Source: Antilocapra americana (taxonomy: Eukaryota; Chordata; Mammalia; Artiodactyla; Antilocapridae). From it: a stretch of 64,000 nucleotides of DNA. The notes under the pieces are model-generated. The model was not told where the DNA came from. It saw only the letters and a program-made list of their open reading frames with translations, and ran no database searches. Each line of letters opens with the position of its first letter. Position 1 is the first letter of the stretch. The stretch spans positions 37,465,656 to 37,529,655 of the forward strand of contig ML660201.1 in the NCBI GenBank assembly GCA_007570785.1, written 5' to 3'. The position numbers and the translations under genes were made by a program. This document shows positions 47,311-58,627 of the stretch, piece by piece.

Positions 47311-47524
47311 AATGTGAAAGTGTTAGTCACTCAGTCATGTCTGACTCTTTGCAACCCCATGAACTGTAGCCCACCAGACTGTTCTGTCCATGGGATTCTC
47401 CAGGCAGGAATACTGGAGTGGGTTGCCATTCCCCTCTCCAGAGGATTTTCCAGACCCAGAGATGGAACCTGGGTCTCCCGCACCACAGGTGGATTCTTTA
47501 CCATTTCAGACACCAGGGAAACTC
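47311..47524 (-). mobile_element. Bov-tA SINE
   Basis: The antisense copy starts gaaaatgtgaaagtgttagt and ends tttcagacaccagggaaact. It faces a sense CHR-2 70 bases to the right. Confidence 0.93.
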
Positions 47525-47595
47525 TTAGTTTTACTCTAATTTTGATGAAATAAATATTCAATATATACATCAATGTACTGTTTGAATGCCCTCTA

Positions 47596-47715
47596 GGGAC
47601 TTCCCTGGCAGTCCATTGGATAAGACTCCAGACTTCCCCTGCAAGGGGCATGGGTTTGATCCCTGGTTGGGGAACTAAGATCCTACATGTTGCGAGGCAC
47701 AGTCAAAAAAAAAAA
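47596..47715 (+). mobile_element. CHR-2-like SINE
   Basis: A sense short form: gggacttccctggcagtcca head, gtttgatccctggttgggga near 47654, then a gaggcacagtc end and an A11 tail. Confidence 0.9.
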
Positions 47716-47719
47716 GGAA

Positions 47720-48260
47720 AAATGAGGATAAAAATGTAACAAAAGTTCCAACTAGTGCAATATATGATGGTTAGAATTAGTCTTGTACTGGAAAGAAAAA
47801 AAATACATGCTATAAAAAAGGGACACCACTGACAAAACTAGAAAACAGATAGTAGATTAAAGTTTTTTGTTTTTAATGCCTCTTCAAGCTGAACAGTGGC
47901 TTTCCTACCATCCCTGTCCTTTTCCCACCTGTTGTTTTCTCTGTAAGTAATAATTGTCTTGCCTTGTGATTCATTCTCTTTTCTAAATGCTTATCACTCT
48001 CTCAGCCCCAAACTCTTCACCATTTGTCTCACTTCCTTCTCCAGATGCTCACACACTTCCAGTGTTACCACTTCCATATTCCTGAGGAATTCTCTTCCCT
48101 GAGCCTTGATATCAATGTGCCTGGCATCCTCCAAGTCCCGAGAAACTCTGTTTTATTCTCTGTAAGGACAAAGCTGGAGTCATTGACCAGGGTAGAGTCA
48201 TGGCATCCCCCTGGTTCTAGGGAGTGGAAGAAGGATCTGAGAATCTGATAGTTTCTTCTT
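47720..48260. other. unique sequence
   Basis: No family recognised. The 74-codon frame at 48024-48248 has no known motif. Confidence 0.35.
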
Positions 48261-48264
48261 TATT

Positions 48265-49590
48265 TCTGATTTTTTTTAGGTAACAGCTTTATTAAAATCT
48301 AATTCACACACTGTAACAGTTGCCCATGTAACATGTACAATTCCATAGTTTTTAGTATATTCACAGAGGCATGCAACCATCACCGCAATCAATTTTCATC
48401 ACCCAAAAGAGAAACCCCATCGTCATAGCATTTACTCTCCATTTGTCACTAACCCCAGCATCCCTAGGCAATCGCTAATCTACTTTCTGACTCTCTATAT
48501 TGGCCTACTCTAGGTATTTTGTGTAAATAGCATCACACAATATGTGACTTTTTATGCCTGTTAATATCACTTAGTATCATGTTTTCAAGGTTTATCCAAG
48601 TTGAATATGTCAGAAATTTCATCTATTTTTGTTGCTAATAATATTACACTCTATCTTTTATCAAGTGATGAATATTTGAGTTCTTTCTACTTTTGGCAAA
48701 TACAAATATCTGTGAATAATGTTGTTAAAAACATGCACAAATTTTTGTGTGGACAGAGATTTTTGTTTCTCTTGGGCATACACGTAGGGGTGCAATTGCC
48801 AGATTATGGAGTCACTCTTAACCTCTGGAGGAAATGCTGAATGTTTTCCAAAGTGGATGCACCATTGTCCGTTTCCATCAGCAGTGAATGTACCATTTTA
48901 CATTGTCATCAACAGAGGGTTCTCATATCTCCCAACTGTCACCACTTGTTACCTTTAGGTTTCTGTTATAGCTATTTTTATGGCTGGGAGGTGATACCTC
49001 ACTGTGCTCTGGATTTGGATTTCTCTATACCTCACTGTCTTTTTGATTTATATTTCTCTAACAGGTGATGTTGTTCAATGTCTTTTCCTGTGTTTACTGG
49101 TCATTTGTTGTGTTTGGAGAAAAGTATTTATATCCTTTCCTCCTTTAAAAAAAGTTGGTTGTCTATCTATTTATTGAATTCTAAGAATTTTACATATACT
49201 ACACACAGATTCCTTATCAGATATATGATCTACAAATTTTTTCTCCCATTCTTTTGGTTGTCTTCTCACTTTCTTGGTGGTGTCTTTGAAGCACAAACTT
49301 TCAAATTTTGATGAAGTTCATTTTATCTATTTTTGTTATTATTGTTGCTTGTGCTTTTGGTGTCACATCTAAGAAAACATTGCATCATCTGTGATCACAA
49401 AGTTTACACTTATGTTTTCTTCTAAGTTTTATGGTTCAAACACTTGCATTTAGATCTTTGATCCCTTTTGACTTAAGTTTTGTATATGATGTGAGGTGGG
49501 TGCCCAAATGTATTATTTCACATGTGAATATCTACTTGTTCCAGGATCATTGTTAAAAAGACGATTCTTTCCCAAATCACATAATGTTTT
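48265..49590 (-). mobile_element. L1M, antisense
   Basis: A long ordered block: taacagctttattaaaatct, gtatattcacagaggcatgc near 48355, accatcaccgcaatcaattt near 48378, ggtttatccaagttgaatat near 48590, cttgggcatacacgtagggg near 48772, ttgatgaagttcattttatc near 49307 and gtttcacatgtgaatatc-like sequence near 49519. ORF2 frames are broken. Confidence 0.94.
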
Positions 49591-49594
49591 AAGA

Positions 49595-50535
49595 TACTAA
49601 AGACCAAATATGTTTCCTCCTTTGCTGAGTATGTATACAACTTGTTTTCATCTTCAGAGTGTGCATTCCTTGTTCACAGCCAACATATGCTTTATTAGAA
49701 AAATTCAGAGACAACTGGTGTGAAGAAAACAAGCTTCAGTATGTGTACCTAAGCAAGAAGGCTCTTGAAAATAGACCTTCCTTTGAAAGAATCCATTGAA
49801 GGTATGAGAGGAGGGCATGCATTAAGCTAGAGATCACATTAGGTCATGTTTTTTCTCAGTGATATTACCCTCTAGTGGGTGAAAATTAGTTTTGGAAAGC
49901 AATAAACATCTTGCTTTTATTCATATATAAAAGATATATACATAGTATATAAACAGATGCACAAGAAATCTGTAGTGTTAAAACTTGAAGGGAACAATTA
50001 GAGGAAAATGTTTAAAAAGGCTCATTAGGGACATGATATGAATAAAAACTTTAGAAGATCTAGGTTAGGTGAAAATCACATTCCTTCAAAATTTCCTTGA
50101 GAAATTCCATAGTGGCCTATGACGTTTAAGTGATTTTGGTAGGTGACACTGTATAGTAACTCTTAATTCACTTGAGCATTTCAGAACTACCTAAATAAAG
50201 GAAGGAAGACAACAAAAATCTATATTCAACTGCCTGGATATTGAAGTCATTCCCACTTGGAAGAGAATTCTAGAGCCTTCACTCATGGTATTTGCTCCTT
50301 TTCACTTTTATATGAGCTATCTATTACCTTAATATCTTTTAATAGGTATATATTTAGTTTTTGTAAGGATTAAATAAGACAGGCAGGCTCTAGCCTGCAT
50401 CTTTTAGTGGTGAGGTGAGATGTGTGCATGGAAGGTTTCTGAATCTTTTCTTAAATCACATCCCTTGTGATAACCTTTGTGGTCAGACTTCTTTGTCTTT
50501 TTTCTTAAAGCTTTTCTAACCACTGGTTTTGATAT
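49595..50535. other. unique AT-rich sequence
   Basis: No repeat or gene is recognised between two antisense L1M blocks. Confidence 0.35.
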
Positions 50536-50538
50536 GTC

Positions 50539-50692
50539 TCAATTCAGTTCAGTTGAGTTGCTCAGTCGTGTCCGATTCTTTGCGACCCCATGAATCGCAG
50601 CACTCCAGGCCTGTCCATAACCAACTCCCAGAGTTCACCCAAACTCATGTCCATTGAGTTGGTGATGGCATCCAACCATCTCACCTCTGTTA
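50539..50692 (-). mobile_element. BovB 3' fragment
   Basis: The BovB 3' end (caattcagttcagttgagtt) through cgaccccatgaatcgcagca to the middle of the 3' region, about 150 bases. Strongly 5' truncated. Confidence 0.9.
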
Positions 50693-50751
50693 TTTTGGAT
50701 TTTTTCTGGAACAGTGTATGCAAAAATCTGAACGTTTGGGCCAACCCAGGG
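50693..50751. mobile_element. mariner-like (Mariner_BT type) terminal remnant
   Basis: The plus strand ends with aacgtttgggccaaccca. Its reverse complement starts tgggttggcccaaacgttca and runs on to a ccagaaaaaatccaaa block. This order (ttggcc, then an A/T-rich arm, then its inverted partner) matches short deleted bovine mariner copies. It is about 59 bases with no flanking TA pair that I can prove. Confidence 0.5.
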
Positions 50752-50783
50752 GTTCCTCTGAATTCTTTGGCAGTCTAACTCTT

Positions 50784-52235
50784 CCCTATACCCCAACCTG
50801 CATGTCTCCTAATTTGCTTTCTGTCACTAGAGGTTAGTTTGGTTCTTCTAGAATTTGACATAAGTGGAATTATGCAGCAGGTACCTTTGTGTCTGGCTTC
50901 TTTTCTCATTCTGCTGTTGTATCTATCAATAGTTTATTCCTTTTTTAAAATTGGTGTATAGTATTGTATATAGCACCATTTGTTTAGCTATCTAGCAGTA
51001 TACATTTGAGTTGTTTCTGTTTTGTGGCTACTATGAAGAAAGCTGTTATGATTGTCTGTGTATAAGTCATTTTGGAAAATGTGCCTGCATTTCTCTTGAT
51101 TAAATACCCAGATGTATGGGTACAAAGTCATATTATATATTTATAATTAATTTTTATAAGAAATTGCCAGCTGCGAAGTGGTTTTTATCAATTTATACTT
51201 CGTGGAAATTTGCTGTCTGTCCTTCTTAATGCTTGATATTTCCAGGCTTTTTAATTTTAGCCATTCTATTGATTGTAGTGATATCTCATTGGGTTTTAAT
51301 TTGCATTTCCCTAATGACTAATAGTAAGCATCTTTCTTGATCTTTCCTGGTGGCTTAGATATCTAAGAAACTGCCTGCAGTGTGCAAGACCTGGGTTCAA
51401 TCCCTGAGTGGGGAAGATCCTCTGAAGAAGGGAATTGCAACCCACTCTAGTATTCGTGCCTAGAGAATTCCATGGACAGAGTAGCCTGGTGGGCTACAGT
51501 CAGTCCATGGGGTTGCAAAGAGTCAGACACCACTGAGTGACTACGCACTTTCTTATGCTTAGACTATTTTTGTGTGTGTAATGTCATCTCAGTTCTTTTG
51601 CTCATTGTAATTGGGCTATCTTACTATTGAGTGTATGTTGTTTATTATCCTGGGTATAAGTTCTTTACTAGATATATGCATTAGAAATATTTTCTTTTAG
51701 TCTGAAACTTACAGTTTTAATTTTCATCTGTGTCTTTTAAGGAGTTTTAAACTTTCTGAAAATCTGAGTCATTTTTTTTTTGTTTATTGGTTATGCTTTC
51801 TATGTGTTAAGGAATTTTTGTTTCATCCAAAGTTGTGAATATTTTCTGCTATGGTATTAGCTTACTTTCTTAGATCTACAGTTAATTTTGAGTCATCTTT
51901 TGTGTATGAAGCAAAAAGATAATTGAGATTTTCTGAGAGGGTAGCCATTTATAACAGGATCATTTTTTGAAAAATAATTATTTTATTTATTGTAGTACCT
52001 TGCCACCTTTGCTGAAATTATTGACCATAAATGTGTGGGTCTGTTCTGGATTTTTTTTTTTTTGTTGAGCTACGCATATATCTATCTTTAAAATAGTAAC
52101 TATACTGTCTTGATTATTGTAGCTTTCTATTATGTTAGGAAACTAGGTAGTGTTAAGTTTTCAGACTTTGTTCTTCTTTTCCAAAATTGATTTGGTCATT
52201 TCCTTTGTGATTTCATGTAAGTTTTCTAATCAGTG
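50784..52235 (-). mobile_element. L1M, antisense, split by Bov-tA
   Basis: Ordered antisense landmarks: atttgctttctgtcactaga, gtttggttcttctagaattt near 50838, tgtgtctggcttcttttctc near 50889, tctcattgggttttaatttg near 51284, then after the SINE atcctgggtataagttcttt near 51647, and gtagctttctattatgttag near 52119. Inactive. Confidence 0.92.
51339..51544 (+). mobile_element. Bov-tA SINE nested in L1M
   Basis: The sense copy starts gatctttcctggtggcttag and ends gagtcagacaccactgagtg. The L1 sequence gcatctttctt at 51328-51338 is echoed by gcactttctt at 51545-51554 (one base shorter). Confidence 0.93.
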
Positions 52236-52757
52236 ATTTTTTTTACAATTTCAGAGAAGGCATAGTAGCAGGAATAAAGAGTAGTTTCATAGTGTTGAAG
52301 GGACCAAATCATCAAAAAGACCTAACAATCCTAAACATTAGTTGGGGTTATTGTGCAGTCAGTGAGCTGAACAGGAAATGTATATATATCTCTGGGTGGA
52401 GGTGATTTGGGAGTTACACAGAGTTTCAATCTCAGCTAATCATGAGGCCAAGAATGAAAAGTTGGCTAGATATAAAGGAAGAAGGGTCTGTGTCTGGCCT
52501 TGACACAGGTAAGCAAATGCCATCTTATGAAAGTTATGAGAGCAAGTCTTGTCTAAATCATACCAGCAAGGCTGGTTCCACTCCCAAGTTATTTCCCAAG
52601 GGACAGAAAGGTGGGAAGCTCTTGGAAAAGAAAAAAAATTAAAGGGATTTCTCAACCATCATTGGTTTCCAGAAGCAAGAATTCAGATAATTCGGATGCT
52701 GTCATTACCTATTTTTTAGTTGATTCTTCAATTCTCTTTGAATCAATATTAGCATTT
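52236..52757. other. unique sequence
   Basis: No feature recognised. Small frames on both strands overlap one another. Confidence 0.3.
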
Positions 52758-52903
52758 TATGGGGAAAAAAATTCTTTTCCTCTGCCAATCTTAAGTTTTC
52801 CAACTAGGGCCCCATGAATGAGACTGACCAAAGACAGCTTACAATTGAAAAACAAGCAGTAATCATTAACATGATACATGGAAGCACCAGTGATAAGTAA
52901 CCC

Positions 52904-53231
52904 AGTTCAGTTCAGTCACTCAGTCATGTCCAAATTTTGCAAGCCCATAGACTGCAGCACGCCAAGCTTCCCTGTCCATCACCAACTCTCAGAGCTTGCT
53001 CAAACTCATGTCCATCGAGTCAGTGATGCCATCCAACCATCTCATCCTCTGTCGTCCCCTTCTCCTGCTGCCTTCAGTCTTTCCCAGGATCAGGGTCTTT
53101 TCCAATGAGTCCATTTTTCACATCAGGTGGCCCAAGTATTGAAACTTCAGCTTCAGCATCAGTCCTTCCAATGAATATTCGGGACTGATTTCCTTTAGGA
53201 TTGACTGGTTGGATCTCCTTGCAGTCCATAG
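52904..53231 (-). mobile_element. BovB 3' end nested in LTR A, with 8-bp target duplication
   Basis: From the terminal agttcagttcagtcactcag to gatctccttgcagtccatag, about 330 bases of BovB 3' sequence. agtaaccc is duplicated at 52896-52903 and 53232-53239. Confidence 0.95.
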
Positions 53232-53486
53232 AGTAACCCAAAAAGGTGATTAAAATCTAGGTTTATATACTGTTTTAGGCTAAAACAAAAGGGAGTTTGG
53301 GGAGGCAAGTTATGGGAAGATTACCAGGAAAACTACGGTAGACAGGGTTTTTTAATAAGGCTTGTTAAGCATGTTGAAGTCAATGCCTTCTCCACTCATA
53401 AGACTGCCAAGAGTGAAGAGATCTTTACAAATGGAAATTTCTCTTATAAATGGAAATTTCTTTTACAAAAGGAAAGCCTGTGTCTT

Positions 53487-53500
53487 TAAAAAAAAAAAAA
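53487..53500. repeat. A-rich run in LTR A
   Basis: About thirteen A followed by GAAA units. It may be a local expansion in the LTR. Confidence 0.8.
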
Positions 53501-53808
53501 GAAAGAAAAGCTGGTGGTTCCTGAGTCTGTTAGCTTAAACTAATCCACATACCAAAGAGTTCCTGTATTCTGATACATCTTACCATCCTGCTGGTTCTCT
53601 CCTTAATAACATAAATTAATTTTTGACATGTTTAATTTGTATTTGTTGTGAAAGTAATATTTTTAACTTTAAAAGATTATACGTTGATATGCTTTAGATC
53701 TTGCCATGTACCAAATATTAGTTTGGTAGCCACATTTATAAAGCTAAGTTTATCCCTGAAAGTATCTCCTCGATTTAGTTTACCATAAGAGAAGTTTTCA
53801 TCCTGACA

Positions 53809-54010
53809 TTGTTGTTCAGTCGTTTCAATCATGTCTGACTCTTTCTGAGCTGCCACCTCTATCTGTGGGGATATCCAAGCAAAAATACTGGAATGGGTTT
53901 CTGTGTTCTCCTCCAGGGGATCTTCCCTACCCAGGAATCAAACCCATGTCTCTTAAATCAACCTGCTTTGGGGGGCAGGTTCTTTACCACTAGCACCAAC
54001 TGGGAAACCC
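53809..54010 (-). mobile_element. Bov-tA SINE, abutting BovB
   Basis: Antisense: ttgttgttcagtcgtttcaa, gtctgactctttctgagctg, then gatcttccctacccaggaat and the head ccactagcaccaactgggaa. It is more diverged than most Bov-tA copies here. Confidence 0.88.
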
Positions 54011-54215
54011 ACCAGGCTCCCCTGTCCTCCACTGTCTCCCTGAGTTTACTCAAACTCATGTCCATTGAGTCAGTGATGCCATCCAACCATTTTATCCTCT
54101 GTCATCCTCCTTCTTTCTCCAAAAGACTGTCGTCCCCAATCTTTCCCAGCATCAGGAGTCTTTTCCAGTGAAGTGGGTTTTGGCATCAGTTGGCCAAAGT
54201 ATTGGAACTTCAGGT
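54011..54215 (-). mobile_element. BovB fragment lacking the extreme 3' end
   Basis: From caggctcccctgtcc through gtccattgagtcagtgatgc and ctttcccagcatcaggagtc to gccaaagtattggaacttca. The last 60 or so bases expected at the BovB 3' end are replaced by the Bov-tA. Confidence 0.88.
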
Positions 54216-54219
54216 TCGC

Positions 54220-55095
54220 TGACATTGAATAGTTTCTTCTCTGTATGTCTTGAAGTTTGTTTCTGCTTTACTCCTGAATCATTAGCAGGATCTCTTCCGT
54301 TTGAACAGACTACCTTGCTAAAAACTCCTGTATTTTAAAATAGTGAAAGAACTTCCACATCAGCCAGACTGATAATAGTGATCATAACATTGCATTTTTT
54401 AAAATTCTAAGATGTGCATCCCCCCCTCCCATTTTTAGCCTCTTTCAAATCATTGTGTTTTTACAGTCAGTACCATCTTAGAGTTGATGGACTATATGTA
54501 TTTTATTTTCCTTTTCTTCTGTGTCTTAAGCATAAGTAAAAAAGTGATATAAGGAAAAATTTTATTAGAATTCATTAGGGTTCCAAAAGTACTTGTATAT
54601 AAAACAGTATGTTAAATCTAAAACCATAAAAAATTGCTTTTAGTTTGGTAGTTGACTCATTTGTTAAAAGTTTGCAAACTTCTAAATAAAAGTTAATACA
54701 CCAAGTTTCCTAATCCTCTCACCTTGGAGTAGGAAAAATAACTTCTGTATTTTACACTTTGCCTCTCTTGACACCCTTTTTTTTGTGTTTTTAGGGAGAG
54801 AAAATTCTCCCACAGTGGCAGTAATCCAGTAAGCAAGGTCCTTAAATATCTTACTTCGTAACTCACTAATTTGCCATAGTCATCATATTTAATTGGCACA
54901 CCTTCAAGTGTGACCCAACCTCCTACACCTCAATGGCCCTTAGAACTGGTAGGATGTTTTTGCTAGGTCTTCCATAATAACACATTTTCTCTCCCTCAGG
55001 TAGTTCTAGTTGCACAAAATTAGTTAGTTGCACAAACTTCAGACTTGATTTTTCACATGTGTTTAAAGATGTTTTGAATATTGTTTTATCACAAA
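54220..55095. other. interval between two LTRs, content unassigned
   Basis: Minus-strand frames of 68 codons (54693-54899) and 82 codons (54923-55171) occur. The latter overlaps LTR B. I recognise no gag, pol or env motif in either. A C7 run is near 54420. Confidence 0.35.
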
Positions 55096-55302
55096 GCTTA
55101 GAGAAGGACAAATCTTTTTCTTTACTCATCTTAGTTTCTCCACTTGGGATCCTGTAAATGAGGTTGGCCAAAGGCAGATTAACAAGAGAGAAACAAACAT
55201 AAGTTTATTAACATGTGAATCACACATGTAAAACATGGAGGTACCCAGAGATGAGTAACTCAAAGTGCTGGTTAGAACTTGGACTTAAAAAACATCTTTC
55301 TT

Positions 55303-55495
55303 GTTGTTGTTTAGTCACTAAATCATTTCTGACTCTTCTGCGCCCCATGGATGGTAGCCCGCCAGGCTCCTCTGTCAATGGGATTTCCCAGGCAAGAATA
55401 CTAGAGTGGGTTACTGTTTTCTTCCCAACCTAGGGATCAAATTCATATATCCTGTATTGGCAAGATTGTTTACTAATGAACCATCAGGGAAACCC
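55303..55495 (-). mobile_element. Bov-tA SINE nested in LTR B
   Basis: Antisense: cttgttgttgtttagtcact start, ccgccaggctcctctgtcaa near 55360 and head gaaccatcagggaaaccc. It lacks the ccttctccagggg segment usual in the middle, an internal deletion of about 15 bases. Confidence 0.92.
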
Positions 55496-55635
55496 ACATA
55501 CCATTTTAGGCTAAAGGAAAACAGGTTTCGGATTTTTGAGTGGGGGAAACAAATTATAGCAAAGTCACAAGTAAAAGTATGGTAAATAAGAGTTGTTTAG
55601 TAAGGTTTCTTACAAAGATTTAATGATATGCTTTC

Positions 55636-55738
55636 CCATTCCAGTATTCTTGCCTGGAAAATTCCACAGACAGAGGAACCTGGCAGGCTATAATCCACGA
55701 GGTCACAAAGAACTGAACACGACCGAGCAACTTAAACA
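55636..55738 (+). mobile_element. Bov-A body fragment, no head
   Basis: Sense Bov-A from cattccagtattcttgcctg to cacgaccgagcaacttaaac. The tRNA head and first part are missing. Confidence 0.88.
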
Positions 55739-55995
55739 CTCTTATCAAGGAAGAAGTGTGGAAGTGTTAGAGTCCAGCTCTTCCAGATGTGGGAGAGGGA
55801 GGCAGCTTCACATATAGAAATTTCCTTTAAACATAAAAATTTGCTTTACATGTTTGTAATCCTATTTTTAGAGTTTTTCCTGAGTCTGTTGGTTTCAAAT
55901 GGAGTTTATCTCCAAGTAATCCATATCCCAAAAAAGTGTATTTTGGAGTGACATATTTTGGTATCTCTCAAATTTTTTTCTTTCTTTGTACTTAC

Positions 55996-56284
55996 TGTAG
56001 AACTTTAACCTGTGGTTGAATTCTCCTTTATTCTAATTGATTTTGATGCTCTGGAGGGGACCCATCATTAGCCCACCCAGTACTAGAGTATGTATTGCTA
56101 GTTCCCCACCTCAGTCTTTGCCTCTTGTTGGAGTTTGCTTATCTTCTTATAGTCCCCAGGATGACGTTTAGGCTTACTGGCAAGGAATAGGTCTGACCAC
56201 CTGTTTGCTTTTTCTTTCCTTCCCTCCCAATTCCAGGCTCCAATTTATGTGGGCACCCTTTCTGAAAGCCCTGTGGGGCAGCTG
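55996..56284. other. unique sequence
   Basis: Nothing recognised. Confidence 0.3.
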
Positions 56285-56490
56285 GGAGGCATTATTGCAA
56301 TATGGTTTTGAGTTGGACAGCCCAGCTGCCTACTGTCTACAAGACCCTGGGCGAGTTAATTAACCTCTCTGAGGCAGTGTTACTTTTTATGTTAAATGGG
56401 GATAATGATAGTACTTAGCTCTTGGAGTTACTTTAAGGATTTAGTGAGGTAATGAATATAAATTACTTAGCCCAGTTCCTGCATATTTTA
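56285..56490 (+). mobile_element. MIR SINE
   Basis: One of the best MIR copies here: gttttgagttggacagccca, gaccctgggcgagttaatta near 56343, taaatggggataatgatagt near 56393 and aggatttagtgaggtaatga near 56436. Confidence 0.9.
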
Positions 56491-56899
56491 AGGTGTTTTT
56501 TTTTTCTTTTTTTTATGCAAGCCATTATTTTTTTGCTGTTTCTGTAAGTTAAGCTCTTTGCATTGTGTTCTCAGAACGTTTGATGTTTTGTGGCAGCCCT
56601 AAAGCGTTTCTCCACCCATCCCCATTCATCTTCAGCCTTTGAGCCATATCTTTGGTTTGAATTTCAAAGTTTTAATAAAGATTCCATAGCTTTCCCTTGA
56701 ACAAGCTGTATCTCTAATTCCCAGCGCCTCATCTATGTCTTAACAATATTTGTTGACAGAAGCAGAATGAAAACTAGTGTCTGTTTCTGACAGTCTTAAT
56801 TTTCAGAAATTTTAAAGATCTTACGAAGGATCTCTGCGCACTTCCTTTTCCTTGGCCTCAGCAATGCCTGGCCTGCTCAAGGATCCTGTGTAGATAGTT
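56491..56899. other. unique sequence with T runs
   Basis: Two T runs flank 56500-56515. No other feature is seen. Confidence 0.3.
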
Positions 56900-57462
56900 C
56901 TTATGGTTGTAACCTTGGTAGTCACACTTTCCCCCAGGTTTGAGGTGGAATTGATACATAAAAATGGTATAGTTGCATATTCTTTAGGTATGCGACATAG
57001 TATTTTGGTATATTTTGATGTACAGATTGTTAGACGCTTACCACAATCAGGCCAGTTAGTATATCCATCATCTCACATAGTTCCTTTTACCATGTTTGTG
57101 CATTTGTTGAGAATACTTGAGGCACTCTTAGCAGATTTCAACTACATAATATATAGTTTTAAGTGTAGTCATCATGATCTATGTTACGTCTTTGAAACTT
57201 GCTCATCTTATAATTGCAAGTTTGTATTTTGGGGCCAGTATCTCCCATTCCTCCTATGGTAACCACCCTTCTACTTTCTGTTTCTTTGAGTTTAACTTTT
57301 TTAGATTTCACGTGTAAGTGACATCATGCAATTTTTGTCTTTCTGTATTTGGCATGTTTAACTTAGCATAATGTCCTCTAGATTCATCCATACTGTTGCA
57401 AATGGCAAAAAAGTTTTCTTTTGTAATGCTGAATAATATTCCCTTGCATGCACACACACACA

Positions 57463-57507
<45 letters not shown>

Positions 57508-58325
57508 GTATATCATATTTTCTTTATCTTTCAACAGAAACTTCGGTTATTTTGTTTCTTGACTATTCTGAATAATCCTGCATCAAACATGGGAGTACGG
57601 TTATCTCTTGGGGATAGTGACTTAATTTCCTTTGGATATATGCCAAGAAGTGAGAGTGCTGGGTCACATAATTGTTCTATTTTAAAATTTTTCAGGAACC
57701 TTTGTATTGTTTTCCTTAATGGCTATATCAGTTTACATTCCCAACAGCAATTTCGTTTTCTCCACTTCCTTGCTGATACTTGTTATCTTTTGACTTTTTG
57801 TTGATAGCCATCCTGATAGTTACGAAATGGTATCTCAGTTTAGTTTTCATTTGCATTGCTTTTATTAGTGATGTTGAACACCTTTTCATATACCTACTGG
57901 ACACCTGTGTGTCTTCTTTGGAAAACATTACTATTCAGCTTCTTTGCCCATTTTTTAACTGGGTTGTTTTCATTATTGAATTATATGCATACTTTGTCTG
58001 TCAAACTGTTGTCTGATACATAGTTTGCAGTTATTTCCTCCTATAGGTTGCCTATTCATTTTGCTAATTATCTGTTTTTGTTTTGCTTTGTTTTGTTTTC
58101 TGAACAGAAACATTTTAGTTTGAAAAAGCCCTACTTGTTTAGTTTTGCTTTTGTTTCCTCCGGTTTTGGTGACATATGCAAAAAGTCATTGCCAAGACCA
58201 AATGGAGATTTTTCCCTTTGTTTTCTTCTAAGAGTTTTACCATGTAACATATAATGTTTAAATCTTTGATCAGTTCTGAGTTGATTTTGTGTATGGTGTA
58301 GGAAAAGGATTCACTTTAAATTTAT
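56900..58325 (-). mobile_element. L1M, antisense
   Basis: Ordered antisense L1M: gttgtaaccttggtagtcac, ggtggaattgatacataaaa near 56944, ctcctatggtaaccaccctt near 57252, gtgacatcatgcaatttttg near 57318, ggatatatgccaagaagtga near 57633, atcctgatagttacgaaatg near 57810 and ctgagttgattttgtgtatg near 58275. A large CA microsatellite sits inside. Confidence 0.94.
57451..57508. repeat. (CA)n/(TA)n compound microsatellite within L1M
   Basis: (CA)9, one TA, about fifteen more CA units, then TATATATG. It is the largest simple repeat in the window and almost certainly length-polymorphic. Confidence 0.97.
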
Positions 58326-58627
58326 TAATTTCAGTGGAAGCAGGGGTGAGAAAAATCTTTCAGAAACATAAAAACTTTCAAATTTTTTTCTACTGTCACA
58401 ATGCATTATGCCATTAAATCCAAGATTCCATATGTATAATCTTGAAAAGTATCACATAAACTCACAAAATTTTTAAAATGGGACATACTCTTAGGAATGT
58501 CACGTGAAAAATACATAATCTACTGGGAAATTAAGGATATAGTTTTATTCAGACTATTGTGTAAGAAGAAGATTAATAAATAATCTTCCTTTCTCAAAGA
58601 AGGGGAAGGAGTCATTGGGGTTTCATC
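58326..58627. other. unique AT-rich sequence
   Basis: No feature recognised before the BovB 3' end. Confidence 0.3.

Larger units (their letters stand above)
52758..53611 (-). mobile_element. LTR A, same family as the 38.6-kb solo LTR, split by BovB
   Basis: Read on the minus strand, it has the counterpart of the purine-rich LTR end at the left (52758-52790). The plus-strand blocks tgaccaaagacagcttacaa near 52826, tatactgttttaggctaaaa near 53267 and gttagcttaaactaatccac near 53530 are shared with LTR B. Without the BovB it is about 510 bases, against 596 for the solo LTR. It is old and eroded. Confidence 0.6.
55100..55995 (-). mobile_element. LTR B, same family, split by two SINE pieces
   Basis: Shares with LTR A the plus-strand blocks aatgaggttggccaaaggca near 55155, aagtttattaacatgtgaat near 55201, accattttaggctaaaggaa near 55500 and tttcctgagtctgttggttt near 55876. 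Removing the SINEs at 55303-55495 and 55636-55738 leaves about 600 bases, the same length as the intact solo LTR. Confidence 0.62.

Noticed and set aside
54923..55171. 82-codon minus-strand frame as an ERV protein
   Set aside because: It overlaps an LTR and shows no retroviral motif that I can recognise.
57448..57804. 118-codon frame with a His-Thr repeat
   Set aside because: It is translated CA microsatellite plus antisense L1.
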